DNA from: Kiritimatiellia bacterium
GTDB lineage: Bacteria; Verrucomicrobiota; Kiritimatiellia; UBA8416; JADHWI01
DNA length: 64,000 bases
Direction of reading: 5' to 3'
Assembly: GCA_030744755.1 (NCBI GenBank)
Contig: JASLPY010000012.1
Coordinates: 23,954 to 87,953, forward strand
This document shows positions 25,196 to 34,893 of the stretch, in pieces. Each line of letters begins with the position of its first letter. The stretch's first letter is position 1. The translations under genes and the position numbers were made by a program. The notes beneath the pieces are model-generated. The model saw only the letters and a list, made by a program, of their open reading frames with translations, was not told where the DNA came from and did not search any database.

Positions 25196-26278
25196 TCATT
25201 TATTAGCGAAGAAGACAATGGTACCCACCAGCGCTGCGACGGATACCGCCAGGAGGCCGATTTTGATCCAGCTCCACGGCCTTTCGCCCTGGACTTCGCC
25301 TGTTCGGGCGTTCACCAGGAACCTGTATGTCTTGTCCCTGTACTTGTACGCACTGATCCATATAGGAAGCAGGATGTGCTTGAATGTCACATTGTCGTGC
25401 TGGGTGCTAACCGAATGGACTCGTTGTTCGTCACCGCCTATATCACGCTTGACGTCACGGCGGATCTCTTTGTCCATGATCTCGCTGGCTTCCGACATGC
25501 CTTCCTCCAGGCTAACCTGGTAGCTTTCCGTGCGGAATCCCGACAGATAGCCGGCATCGTACGGCACTAGCTCGGCCAGGTCCCACGGCTCGAGACGATC
25601 GGCCTGCTTCTTGGGGAGTGAGTGGCTCGCCAGGATCAGGATATCGTCAAAACTGTTGTAGACCACACCCGATGCTGGATACCAGCGGGTTTTCCTCACC
25701 TGCCGTGTCTTCGTGACGGCCTTACCGTCCTCGGTGGTGGTATAGGTTTCCGTAACGTAATAGTGCTCTCCCCGTTGACCGGTGTAGAACGATGTAGTGT
25801 CGGCATCGTACGTCCAATAAGGCACATACATGCCGGAGAGATGGCTCGACTCGGTGCGGGCGTACGCCTTGAGCTTGTTGGGAGCAAACCAAAGTCCCTT
25901 TACCCAGCTCTTGAATTCCTGCAGTGCCTTCGAGCGGTCTATCGCAAATGGCAGCAGGCTGCGAGGGCGGATCCTCGTGCTGGCCGTTGCCTCGACCACT
26001 ACGGCAGCACCGCAGAAGGGACATTCGTCGGACGTTATATTGGCGTTCAGCGTGGTCTCAGCTCCGCAAGCCGAGCATTTTACGGTAAGACTCTCTTCTG
26101 ATTGCTCTCCTTCTTCTGCAGAAGTGAAAAAGGAATGGAAGTCCAGCTCGTTAATATCCTCTTCGGATTTCGGAATCGGGTTCTCGTGTCCGCAATAGGG
26201 GCACTTTACCGAACTCGCGGCAGGATCAAACTCCATCTTCGCGCCGCATTGCTTACAGGGAAATTCATGCTGTGGCAT
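25196..26278 (-). CDS. double zinc-ribbon membrane protein
   Basis: 360 residues. Two TFIIB-like zinc ribbons lie at the N-terminus: CKQCGAKM/CPYCGHE (about 7-30) and CSACGAE/CPFCGAA (about 60-85). A long beta-rich region follows, containing a Tyr-rich YYVTETYTTTEDGKAV stretch, and a single membrane helix closes the protein (LLAVSVAALVGTIVFF). This is the architecture of bacterial proteins annotated as zinc-ribbon or primosomal-N'-like. It follows the SPFH gene by about 65 bp in the same direction, and the two probably work together at the membrane. Confidence 0.8.
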   Translation of the reverse strand: MPQHEFPCKQCGAKMEFDPAASSVKCPYCGHENPIPKSEEDINELDFHSFFTSAEEGEQSEESLTVKCSACGAETTLNANITSDECPFCGAAVVVEATASTRIRPRSLLPFAIDRSKALQEFKSWVKGLWFAPNKLKAYARTESSHLSGMYVPYWTYDADTTSFYTGQRGEHYYVTETYTTTEDGKAVTKTRQVRKTRWYPASGVVYNSFDDILILASHSLPKKQADRLEPWDLAELVPYDAGYLSGFRTESYQVSLEEGMSEASEIMDKEIRRDVKRDIGGDEQRVHSVSTQHDNVTFKHILLPIWISAYKYRDKTYRFLVNARTGEVQGERPWSWIKIGLLAVSVAALVGTIVFFANK

Positions 26279-26343
26279 CGACTATTCTCCTTGTCTCCAA
26301 TTCAGGGACATTTGTTGTCTCGCCCGGTCAAGGCCTGCTCCTC

Positions 26344-27459
26344 CTATGCCGGCGGCGGGGGCGGGGGAGGGGGAGGGGCGAAGAGCCTTGCGAGTTGAGG
26401 AACCTGCCCTGCCTGTGTCCACTGGGCCATGCCCTGTTGCCATACCATGGATTGGGCAGTAAGTGATCCTGAAGCCGCCTGTTGGGCAAGTGCACCGGCA
26501 TCGTACGGCCCGGTCTGCTGCCCGTTCACGGCGACGAAGAAACTTGCCGCCTGCGGTATTGGGGGAGCGGCGGCCTGCTGGTTGGGCGGTGCCGGGGAGT
26601 TCATGACCTGCCCGACTTGTCCCGCCATTGCAACGCCCATGCCGACGCCCATCCCCATCCCCATGCCGCCACCTGTCGTCCCGGGGTTGTTTGCCGCGGC
26701 CTCCATGGCATTTGCTGCCTGAAATTGCGAATAGGCGCCCAGGTTTCCGATGACGCCCATCGAACTGCGTTTGTCTAGCGCCTTCTCGACGGCTTCGGGT
26801 AAGGAGATGTTCTCCACCAGGAACTTGGTTACTTCCAGTCCGTATTCTTCGAATTCAGAACCCAGTTTCTCGGAGGCAAACTGGCTGAACTCATCATAGT
26901 TGGCGGCAAGATCCAGCACCGCGATTTTGCTTTCAGCAAGCAGATCAGTGAAACGTGTGAGTATCATGTTCCGGAGCTGATTGCTGATCTCGTCTGTGGT
27001 GAAATGCCCGTCTGTACCGGCGATTTCCCTGATGAACTTCGGCGCGTCTTTCACCCGTATCACGTAGCTTCCGAAGGCACGAAGTCGAACCGGGCCGAAC
27101 TCCGCGTCGCGGAGCATGATGGGGTTCTTCGTTCCCCACTTGAGATCCGTGAACTGTCGAACGCTGACGAAGTACACTTCGGCCTTGAAGGGACTGTGAA
27201 AACCATGTTTCCATCCCATGAGCGTCGACAGAATCGGTAGGTTCTGTGTTTCCAGTGTGTACATACCCGGGGAGAACACATCACCGATTTGCCCTTTGTT
27301 GACGAACACGGCCACCTGCGACTCGCGAACAACCAGCTTCGCGCCGTACTTGATTTCATTCCCGTAGCGCTCGAACCTGTAAACCATTGTGTCGTTGGAT
27401 TCGTCTAACCATTCGACGATGTCTACGAATTCACCGCGTATCTTATCGAACAATGCCAT
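26344..27459 (-). CDS. SPFH-domain protein with C-terminal GYF_2-like domain
   Basis: 371 residues. Residues about 1-250 form an SPFH/virion-core-like domain: FDKIRGEFVDIVEW at the start, a KYGAKLVVRESQVAVFVNKG strand region and a DGHFTTDEISNQLRN helix. A Gly/Met-rich segment (about 265-285) leads to a GYF_2 (DUF4339) domain, FFVAVNGQQTGPYDAGALAQ ... SMVWQQGMAQW, and a final run of ten prolines. SPFH proteins organise membranes; the GYF_2 domain likely binds proline-rich partners, possibly its own tail. Zinc-ribbon gene downstream. Confidence 0.88.
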   Translation of the reverse strand: MALFDKIRGEFVDIVEWLDESNDTMVYRFERYGNEIKYGAKLVVRESQVAVFVNKGQIGDVFSPGMYTLETQNLPILSTLMGWKHGFHSPFKAEVYFVSVRQFTDLKWGTKNPIMLRDAEFGPVRLRAFGSYVIRVKDAPKFIREIAGTDGHFTTDEISNQLRNMILTRFTDLLAESKIAVLDLAANYDEFSQFASEKLGSEFEEYGLEVTKFLVENISLPEAVEKALDKRSSMGVIGNLGAYSQFQAANAMEAAANNPGTTGGGMGMGMGVGMGVAMAGQVGQVMNSPAPPNQQAAAPPIPQAASFFVAVNGQQTGPYDAGALAQQAASGSLTAQSMVWQQGMAQWTQAGQVPQLARLFAPPPPPPPPPA

Positions 27460-27536
27460 GATGGCCCCCTTTCAAGGTTGTGTGTAGAAACTCTCTACCG
27501 ATTCTGCAACCTTCATGAGCAGGTGTCAAGGTGGCG

Positions 27537-29606
27537 TCACCGGATTTGCTTTGTGACGGTGCTTCCAGCGTGGCCATCTTGTGGGAGCTGAAAAGCCAGG
27601 CGTCGGCCATCAAGTTTGACATTGATGCTCTTTTTCGATTGCGTGGGGTCGGCAACGGATAAGGACGTGGTGCCGGACTGGCTGCGAATCATGATCAGGC
27701 AGGGCTCATCCACTTCCAGCGTTCTTCCCCACGAGAACCTGATGGTGCCCGGTTGGTGAAAGACCGCCTGCCGGATGCCCAAGCCCAGGTGTGCCACGGC
27801 CTGGACATCTGAATCGTTGCGTACGATGTGAATGTCTGATGCCATGGAATGGGCCGCGAGGCGCCGTTTGTCGATGCCGGGCAAGACCACGTAGGCATAA
27901 TTTCCGTCGTGCGGAGCCGTTCCGTGATCGACCGACACCGTAAAGATTTTCTTTACAACCGGGGCGTTGGAAAGATTGGACGTGATCGATTTCCAGCTCC
28001 CCTTATGTTTTCGCGCGGATACACTGATCTTGGACTTCCCGGGAAACAGGTACCCAGCCCGTCCGTTTATGATCCATTTCCAGTCTTCGAATGTTTTGGT
28101 TTCTTCCGGGCATATGAATATTCGATGGCCGCGACACGCAAATACCTCTTCCGCGGCGAGCGATTGTTCCACGGTGGTGGACACGGGATTCTTCGAGGTG
28201 CTGCGAATGTCGGTACCGAGGCACGCGAAAGCGGCGTCCAGGAAGAACCACGCTTTCTTTGCCGTCAGCCCGTCCCTGTTGTAGTGCATACAGGCCGCGC
28301 CGTACTCGCCGTCCGAAACGCCTCCCACGAAGTCGCTGTTGTTGCGATAGCCCTGCCAACCGAGTACGGGAAGGGGAGCATTTGTTTGATGACAGGTTAC
28401 GCCGGGCAACCTTCGCCAGTTCCAGGCAGGTAAGATATCCCTGTATTCGTTGCCGTGCATGTACAGATACGTAGCCCCGTCACCGAGGTGATACCCCTGC
28501 AGATTCTCGCCGTTGCCACTTTCGCTTCCCTGGACTCGTTTGGAGCACATCTTGACGGATGCGAAGTAGTGCGGCCTTCTGTGAACCATGTAGTCAGACC
28601 GCCAGAAATGGCGGTTGCCATTGAGTGCATAAGTAGAATCTTGATTGCCGGAGTTGCGTTCGACGAACGCCCTGTACGGCTCTTCGTTGTCGGGGTCGAG
28701 GGGGATCATGCGTTCCATTATTCCGGATAGAGCCCGTCCCTTGCCGGAAGGGGATTTCAGCTGGCGCCCGCATGAACTGATATCCATTACACCGTTCCAG
28801 ACAATCCAGTTCTGCCCATTGAGAAGATAATCGCTGAGTATTTCCTTCTGCTTTCTGCCGAGGCGGAAGGATGTATCGTTGAGCATCCCGATCCACCACA
28901 GCATGCTGTCGCCGAAAGCCAGTCCATAGTTTCCGAACTGCTGTTGGGGGCCGTGTTGATGGAAGCTGAAATCGGGTTGCACGCCCTCACCGGTAGTCAC
29001 CTTCAGTTCCGCCCTTATCGCGGAAACAGCACTGCGCACGAGTGAGGCGTCTTCCTCGAGCAATCCTCGCATAAACACCACGGTCGACTGCCAGACCCTG
29101 TTCTGTCCGGTTCTCCCGATTCTTACGGGTGACATAATCCTGACAGCCTGTTGTTTCTCGGACTGTGTCGCATTGTCTCCCATCACGATGAGGATTTTTC
29201 CCAGCACGGTGGGAACATGGATCACGTTGAACCACCAGTTGCGGCATTTGTAGCGGTGTTCCAGCCAATTCCCAAGGGCGCCGTGAACGGCCCTGTTCAG
29301 TTCGGGATCATCGTGCAGCGGGTGGCTTTCCGACTGGTGGGCACATGCCATTCCCAGCAGGCGATTCAGGTGTATCGCGGGAGCCCAGTTCGAGCGCCTT
29401 GGATCGCCATAGTTGATGTCCCGCCACGTCCCGTCGGCTTCTATTGTCCCGACGTAGTGGGCTGCCTCCTTATGTCCCGGGGAAGAGCGGAGCACGTCGG
29501 CGCGCACCCTGTCCCGGAGAACGGCGAAATCATTGCTCTGTGCCGAAGCCAGTGTGGCCGAGGCAGCGAGACAGAGAACACACAGCAATCTTTTCAGGGT
29601 GCTCAT
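27537..29606 (-). CDS. polysaccharide lyase family 8 (hyaluronate/chondroitin lyase type)
   Basis: 689 residues with a signal peptide cut after about residue 22 (LASA-QS). The N-terminal alpha/alpha toroid has the PL8 active site: NWWFNVIHVP (aromatic patch), Asn169 in RTGQNR, His218 in FSFHQHGP and Tyr227 in FGNYG, a nine-residue His-Tyr spacing as in chondroitin AC lyase. The C-terminal half is beta-rich. It should cleave uronic-acid polysaccharides such as hyaluronan or chondroitin by beta-elimination outside the cell. The sulfatase at 16.4 kb could act on the same substrate. Xanthan lyase is also a PL8 member and cannot be excluded. Confidence 0.92.
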   Translation of the reverse strand: MSTLKRLLCVLCLAASATLASAQSNDFAVLRDRVRADVLRSSPGHKEAAHYVGTIEADGTWRDINYGDPRRSNWAPAIHLNRLLGMACAHQSESHPLHDDPELNRAVHGALGNWLEHRYKCRNWWFNVIHVPTVLGKILIVMGDNATQSEKQQAVRIMSPVRIGRTGQNRVWQSTVVFMRGLLEEDASLVRSAVSAIRAELKVTTGEGVQPDFSFHQHGPQQQFGNYGLAFGDSMLWWIGMLNDTSFRLGRKQKEILSDYLLNGQNWIVWNGVMDISSCGRQLKSPSGKGRALSGIMERMIPLDPDNEEPYRAFVERNSGNQDSTYALNGNRHFWRSDYMVHRRPHYFASVKMCSKRVQGSESGNGENLQGYHLGDGATYLYMHGNEYRDILPAWNWRRLPGVTCHQTNAPLPVLGWQGYRNNSDFVGGVSDGEYGAACMHYNRDGLTAKKAWFFLDAAFACLGTDIRSTSKNPVSTTVEQSLAAEEVFACRGHRIFICPEETKTFEDWKWIINGRAGYLFPGKSKISVSARKHKGSWKSITSNLSNAPVVKKIFTVSVDHGTAPHDGNYAYVVLPGIDKRRLAAHSMASDIHIVRNDSDVQAVAHLGLGIRQAVFHQPGTIRFSWGRTLEVDEPCLIMIRSQSGTTSLSVADPTQSKKSINVKLDGRRLAFQLPQDGHAGSTVTKQIR

Positions 29607-29758
29607 TTCCTAACTGTTGTAGCCGAGGAGAAGCATTTCAGCAAGATGTACGAGCATTTCATGTTGATTTCATGCTTTTCATGCATGTAGCCTGTCGGGG
29701 TGAGAAACGCCAATCTGTGCAATGGTTTGCAATGAGCATCCGCAAGGAGGTGGCACCG

Positions 29759-31255
29759 GTGAAAGCAATGAAGAATACTCCCAAGGTCAAGATGGGTATT
29801 GTGGCGGTCAGTAGAGACTGTTTCCCGGCCGAGCTGGCTCGCACCAGGCTACGCAAGGTTGTTGCGGAATGCCGAAAATTGAAGCTCCCCGTTGTACCAT
29901 GTAAAACCGTCATTGAGACGGAGGGCGATGCCCTCACCGCGCTCGCCGAGATGACCGAAAAGGGCGTCAATGCCGTTGCCATCTACCTGGGCAACTTCGG
30001 GCCGGAAGGTCCAACTACTATATTTGCCCAGCACTTCGACGGACCCTTTATGCTGGTTGGCGCCGCGGAGGAGAGCAAGGATCTGCTTATACAGGGCAGG
30101 GGAGATGCCTTTTGCGGCATGCTGAACTCGTGCTTGAACGTGGGACTGCGAAATCTCAGGGGCTACATTCCTCCCGTTCCCATTGGTCTGTCTGACCATG
30201 TCGCCGAGCAGATCGCCCATTTCGTGGACGTGGCGCGCGTGGTGATAGGTGTGCGCAATCTGAAGGTGATGTCCTTTGGTCCCCGCCCGCAGGATTTCTA
30301 CGCCTGCAACGCACCAATCAAGCCGTTGTACGACCTGGGTGTCGAGGTAATGGAGAACTCGGAACTGGATTTGCTCGAATTATACAAGTCCGTTGCCGGC
30401 GAAACGCGAAAGATCAACGCCATTGCCCGTGACATGGCCAGGGAGCTGGGAGCCGGAAACGCGTATCCCGAGAAGCTGTCCCAGCTTGCACAGTTTGAAC
30501 TGACCTTGAAGATGTTCTTTGAGGAGAACCTTGGGGCGCGGCAGTTCGGTGTCTATGCCAACAAGTGCTGGCCCTCGTTCGAGTTTTCGTTCGGTTTTGT
30601 TCCGTGTTTCATCAACAGTCGCCTGGCAACCCGTGGGATTCCCGTTGCGTGCGAAGTGGATATATATGGTGCCCTGTCCGAATACATGGCTCAGCTTGCG
30701 TCAGTTCACCCGGTCACGATCCTCGATGTGAACAATACGGTTCCGGACGATATCGAGATCAAGGACCTGAAGGGCGCGGCCCGCGAGGATCTGTTCATGG
30801 GGTTCCATTGCGGCAATACTCCGAGCTGCTGCCTGTGCGAAGGGTACTGCATGAGATTCCAGCTAATCATGAACAGGATTATGGAAGATCCCGACAAGGA
30901 GCCTGACATAACCTGCGGTACGCTGGAAGGGACGTTCAGGCCGGGACCTGCCACGGTCTTCCGTGTACAGGCCGATCTGAATACGGGCGGTATCATGAGC
31001 TACGTTGCCGACGGTCATGTACTGGATGCAGATCCGGCATCTTTTGGGGGCATTGGCGTGATAGGGATCAAGGGTTTTGCCAGGTTCTACCGGTATGCAA
31101 TGCTGGGGAAATGCTTCCCGCACCACACGGCGCTCGCGTTCAAGCATTCGGGCCGGATTCTCTATGATGCAGCGAAACTGCTGGGCATTGAGGACGTGCA
31201 AGCTCCCCTCCCTGCCTCCTGCATGTATCCTGGAGAGAACCCTTTCTCAACGTAG
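29759..31255 (+). CDS. L-fucose/L-arabinose isomerase-like protein
   Basis: 498 residues from GTG 29759, with AAGGAGG upstream at good spacing; the longer frame into the divergent gap has no family-like sequence. The fold is that of the FucI/AraA superfamily: VKMGIVAVSRDCFP at the N-terminus, an alpha/beta first half, VACEVDIYGALSEYM carrying the metal-binding Glu and Asp, and DLFMGFHCGNTPSCC with the metal-binding His. Because araB and araD follow in the same operon, it probably serves as the ketol-isomerase for L-arabinose in place of a classical AraA. A role on fucose or another aldose is possible. Confidence 0.85.
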   Translation: MKAMKNTPKVKMGIVAVSRDCFPAELARTRLRKVVAECRKLKLPVVPCKTVIETEGDALTALAEMTEKGVNAVAIYLGNFGPEGPTTIFAQHFDGPFMLVGAAEESKDLLIQGRGDAFCGMLNSCLNVGLRNLRGYIPPVPIGLSDHVAEQIAHFVDVARVVIGVRNLKVMSFGPRPQDFYACNAPIKPLYDLGVEVMENSELDLLELYKSVAGETRKINAIARDMARELGAGNAYPEKLSQLAQFELTLKMFFEENLGARQFGVYANKCWPSFEFSFGFVPCFINSRLATRGIPVACEVDIYGALSEYMAQLASVHPVTILDVNNTVPDDIEIKDLKGAAREDLFMGFHCGNTPSCCLCEGYCMRFQLIMNRIMEDPDKEPDITCGTLEGTFRPGPATVFRVQADLNTGGIMSYVADGHVLDADPASFGGIGVIGIKGFARFYRYAMLGKCFPHHTALAFKHSGRILYDAAKLLGIEDVQAPLPASCMYPGENPFST

Positions 31256-31352
31256 ATGCTCGCGGGCCGCGGGAAGCATGTTGTTCGTTGTGAGTGCGAG
31301 CCGGTCCATTTTGATTATTGATAGTCGCGAACTCTGATAAGGAGATATGTAA

Positions 31353-33041
31353 ATGAGCAAATACTCGATTGGTCTCGACTATGGGACAAACTCGGTCAGG
31401 GCGCTGATCGTTGACGTGTCCAACGGCGAAGAAATAGGCACATGCGTATGGGATTACGAGACCGGTGATGCCGGGATTGTCACCGATGGATCGGATCCCA
31501 ACCTGGCACGCCAGCATCCGCTGGACTATGTAAAGGGCATTGAAGAGTCCGTTAAAGGTGCCCTGGCTGAAGCATCATCTGTCGCCGGTTTTTCTCCTGA
31601 CGATGTAATCGGTGTCGGCGTGGATACCACAGGCAGCACTCCGCTGCCGGTAGACGAGGCGGGTGAACCGTTGGTCTCGCAGGACCGTTTCTCGAATGTG
31701 CCTGCCGCGATGGCCTGGTTGTGGAAGGATCACACTGGACACGAAGAAGCTGCAGCGGTAACAGCCAAGGCGGCAGAGATGAGACCAGAATACCTGGAGA
31801 AGTGCGGCGGCACGTACTCGTCGGAATGGTACTGGTCGAAAGTGTGGCACTGCCTGGTCTCTGATCCGGAAATCTTCGACGCCGCCTATACATGGGTTGA
31901 GATTGCCGACTGGATTCCTGCTTTGCTTACTGGAACCACCAGCCCCGAAAGCATCAAGAGATGCATCTGTGCAGCCGGCCACAAGGCGATGTTCAACCCT
32001 GCGTGGGGCGGTTACCCGGACGAAGAGTTCATAGGCGCGTTGGATGAGAAACTGGTGCGTCTGCGGCGCACGTTGCCGGACGAGGCCTATGATGTTGCCG
32101 ATGCAGTTGGAAACCTGACGCAGGAATGGGCAGAGAAACTTGGTCTTCCAGTCGGGATCCCGGTGGCGGCCGGAGCTTTCGATGCGCACCTTGGCGGCGT
32201 AGGTTCCGGCATCAAGGAGGGTTCCCTGGTAAAGATCATCGGCACCTCCACCTGCGACATGGCCGTCGCGCCGCTCGATGCCGAACTGCCGGACATACCC
32301 GGTCTTTGCGGTATTGTACCCGAGTCGATTCTGCCGGGCTGCTACGGCCTGGAGGCCGGCCAGTCGGCCGTTGGCGATATATTCAACTGGTATGTAAACA
32401 AGATGCAGCCGGGCGGTGAGAGCGCGGGCTCACACGAGGCCCTTACGGCAGAAGCAGAAAAACTCAAACCCGGGGAAAGCGGATTGTTGGCCCTGGACTG
32501 GAATAACGGAAACAGAACCGTCCTGGTGGACCAGAGGCTGACGGGGCTGGTGCTGGGCATGACTTTGCATACGGCACCCGCCGAGATCTACCGAGCCCTC
32601 GTCGAGGCAACGGCGTTTGGGGCCAGGACGATCATCGAACGTTTCGAAGAATACGGCGTCAAGATAGAGCGCGTGATCAATTGTGGCGGGATATCTGTGA
32701 AGAATCCCATGGTCATGCAGATCTACGCGGACGTGATGAACCGCCCGCTGGAGATCTCGCGCAGCACGCAGACATGTGCGCTGGGGTCGGCGATGGCCGG
32801 TGCCGTTGTTGCCGGCAGCGGTGCAGGCGGTCACGATAACTTCGCGCAGGCGACCGCGGCCATGACCGGCATACTCGACAAGCGCTTCGAACCCGTCGCC
32901 GCGAACGCGGATGTCTACGACAGGCTTTACAGTTTGTACAAGCGGCTTCATGACATCTTCGGAACAGAAGAGTATGCAGAAAACCAGTATGGTGTGATGA
33001 AAGACCTCCTTAACATACGTGACCAGGCGCGGGGCAAATGA
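31353..33041 (+). CDS. araB: ribulokinase
   Basis: 562 residues, the usual AraB length. FGGY-kinase features: YSIGLDYGTNSVRALIVD phosphate-binding loop, VGVDTTGSTPLPVD with the family Thr, GAFDAHLGGVGSG, and IIGTSTCDMAV. The C-terminal domain has INCGGISVKNPMVMQIYADV, the second ATP-binding region. It phosphorylates L-ribulose to L-ribulose 5-phosphate. AAGGAG precedes the start. The stop overlaps araD by 4 bases (ATGA). Confidence 0.95.
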   Translation: MSKYSIGLDYGTNSVRALIVDVSNGEEIGTCVWDYETGDAGIVTDGSDPNLARQHPLDYVKGIEESVKGALAEASSVAGFSPDDVIGVGVDTTGSTPLPVDEAGEPLVSQDRFSNVPAAMAWLWKDHTGHEEAAAVTAKAAEMRPEYLEKCGGTYSSEWYWSKVWHCLVSDPEIFDAAYTWVEIADWIPALLTGTTSPESIKRCICAAGHKAMFNPAWGGYPDEEFIGALDEKLVRLRRTLPDEAYDVADAVGNLTQEWAEKLGLPVGIPVAAGAFDAHLGGVGSGIKEGSLVKIIGTSTCDMAVAPLDAELPDIPGLCGIVPESILPGCYGLEAGQSAVGDIFNWYVNKMQPGGESAGSHEALTAEAEKLKPGESGLLALDWNNGNRTVLVDQRLTGLVLGMTLHTAPAEIYRALVEATAFGARTIIERFEEYGVKIERVINCGGISVKNPMVMQIYADVMNRPLEISRSTQTCALGSAMAGAVVAGSGAGGHDNFAQATAAMTGILDKRFEPVAANADVYDRLYSLYKRLHDIFGTEEYAENQYGVMKDLLNIRDQARGK

Positions 33042-33745
33042 TGCAGCATAGCGAACTGAGAGAAAGCGTGTGTCAGATCAACAAGGAGATTGGCCGTACA
33101 GGCCTGGCCATGCTGACGTGGGGGAACGCCAGCGGTGTTGACCGGGATGCCGGCGTGGTTGCGATCAAACCCAGCGGGATCGACTACGAATCGCTTCAGC
33201 CAAGTAATATTGTCCTACTGTCGTTGGATTCCGGGGAGAAGATAGACGGAGAGGGAAGGCCATCCTCCGACACGCCAACACATCTTCATCTATACAGGCA
33301 TTTCGAGTCTGTTGGCGGTATAATCCATACGCATTCGCATTACGGTACGGTATGGGCTCAAGCCTGCCGGAAGATTCCCTGTTTCGGAACGACACATGCG
33401 GACAGTTTCTATGGAGCCATTCCGATTACCAGGATGCTGACGGAGGAAGAGGTGGACCATGATTACGAGCTTAACACAGGTGTGGTGATCGTGGAGTGTT
33501 TTGCCGACCAGGATTTGAACCCCGGGGAGATTCCGGGAGTCGTCTGTGCCGGTCATGCACCGTTTGCGTGGGGCGCCACACCGGCAAAGGCCCTAGAGAA
33601 TGCACTGGTGTTGGAAGAGGTGGCGCGGATGGCCCTTCATTCCCTGCAGGTGAATCCCGGACTTCAGGCCATCCCAGGGTATCTTCTTGATAAGCATTAC
33701 CTGCGCAAACACGGCGAGAATGCTTATTATGGGCAGCCGGAATAG
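33038..33745 (+). CDS. araD: L-ribulose-5-phosphate 4-epimerase
   Basis: 235 residues of the class II aldolase/AraD family. LTWGNASGVDRDAG is the phosphate-binding start, IKPSGIDYESL follows, and GGIIHTHSHYGTVWAQ carries the two zinc-binding His; CAGHAPFAWG supplies the third near residue 170. It converts L-ribulose 5-phosphate to D-xylulose 5-phosphate, completing entry of L-arabinose into the pentose phosphate pathway. Last gene of the three-gene operon. Confidence 0.95.
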   Translation: MMQHSELRESVCQINKEIGRTGLAMLTWGNASGVDRDAGVVAIKPSGIDYESLQPSNIVLLSLDSGEKIDGEGRPSSDTPTHLHLYRHFESVGGIIHTHSHYGTVWAQACRKIPCFGTTHADSFYGAIPITRMLTEEEVDHDYELNTGVVIVECFADQDLNPGEIPGVVCAGHAPFAWGATPAKALENALVLEEVARMALHSLQVNPGLQAIPGYLLDKHYLRKHGENAYYGQPE

Positions 33746-33818
33746 GAAAAGTGTGCTTTTCACAGAACGTCATACCAAGGCCGATGCGGCCAGGTAGCTG
33801 GGGACTCTAAATGAATGC

Positions 33819-34094
33819 TCATTCCTCCGGACCATCATTTTCCTCCATAGCTGGGGGTGCCCTGCGGTGCATCTGGTCGGAAACACAGCCCAATCCCAGC
33901 AAGAAGCATCCGGCAACGGCCACAAACACGCACAACGAAGTCAGTAGTGGAAAACGGCCTTTTATCATCGTGTAGATATAGTCCTCGCCAAGAGCAGGCG
34001 GGTCTGCCAGGCGCTGACACACAAAGAGAAATACGATTACTGCTGCAGCAATGAGTGAGGCGCCCCAGACTTTCAGTCGTGTACTGACATGCAT
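33819..34094 (-). CDS. small membrane protein of unknown function
   Basis: 91 residues from ATG 34094 (a GTG at 34103 is also possible; GGAG lies just upstream of both). Two hydrophobic helices (about 8-25 and 47-68) are joined by a short loop, with an acidic, proline-containing C-terminal tail. I do not recognise a family. Two-helix topology and a start site with a ribosome-binding sequence support a real gene. Confidence 0.5.
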   Translation of the reverse strand: MHVSTRLKVWGASLIAAAVIVFLFVCQRLADPPALGEDYIYTMIKGRFPLLTSLCVFVAVAGCFLLGLGCVSDQMHRRAPPAMEENDGPEE

Positions 34095-34260
34095 GATATG
34101 CACTTACTCCACGTTGTATTCGCCATCATCTAAGGCTAGCAAAGTAATGACTCCCCGGCAATATCGCATAAGCCGAAGGAATCTCCGTCCGTGCTCAAGT
34201 TCCTGAACATCTTGCATTCGGGTGCTGTTTGCTATTAGGCTGGCGAAAATGGGAGTCGCT

Positions 34261-34836
34261 ATGAATCCGGATGATGCTGTTGGTATTCTTTCTGAAAGCG
34301 GCGCGATGCTGGAGGGGCATTTTGAGCTTAGGTCGGGTCTGCACAGCGACCGTTTCTTCCAGTTTGCGAACGTACTGCGCTATCCTGAGCACGCGGGGGC
34401 TTTGTGTGGGGCGTTGGCATCGTTGATGCGTTCCGGCATGGGTGATGAGTTTGACGTGGACACGGTCATTGCCCCGGCGCTGGGTGGTATTGTTGTGGGG
34501 CACGAGCTCGCGCGCAGGCTCGGGACCAAGTCGATATTCGCAGAAAAGCAGGATGATGCGCTTGTGCTTCGCAGGTTCGATATTCAGCCCGGTGAAAAAT
34601 GTGTCGTTGCGGAGGACGTGATTACGCGGGGTGGTCGTGTCCGGGAGACAATAGACATTGTGTTGGAAAGGGGAGGGGAAGTGGTCGCTGTTGGCGTTCT
34701 GCTTGACCGCAGCGGCGGCAAGGCGCGATTCGATTTTCCTACCTTCAGCCTACTGAAGCTTGAACCAGTCACCTACGATCCGGATGAGTGTCCACTTTGT
34801 GCGCAAGGTCTGCCGCTTGTTCATCCGGGTTCTTGA
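34261..34836 (+). CDS. pyrE: orotate phosphoribosyltransferase
   Basis: 191 residues from ATG 34261, with GGGAG nine bases upstream. The type I PRTase motif is CVVAEDVITRGGRV (PRPP-binding loop). HFELRSGLHSDRFFQF at the start is the PyrE substrate region, and VIAPALGGIVVGHELARRLG and SIFAEKQ follow. It makes orotidine 5'-phosphate in pyrimidine synthesis. The Cys-containing tail (DECPLCAQGLPLVHPGS) is typical of a common bacterial PyrE subgroup. Confidence 0.93.
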   Translation: MNPDDAVGILSESGAMLEGHFELRSGLHSDRFFQFANVLRYPEHAGALCGALASLMRSGMGDEFDVDTVIAPALGGIVVGHELARRLGTKSIFAEKQDDALVLRRFDIQPGEKCVVAEDVITRGGRVRETIDIVLERGGEVVAVGVLLDRSGGKARFDFPTFSLLKLEPVTYDPDECPLCAQGLPLVHPGS

Positions 34837-34893
34837 GGTGTGAAATAGGGCACTTCGGTGCTATCCATAAGCCGCCTGAGGCGGGGGCAGAGA

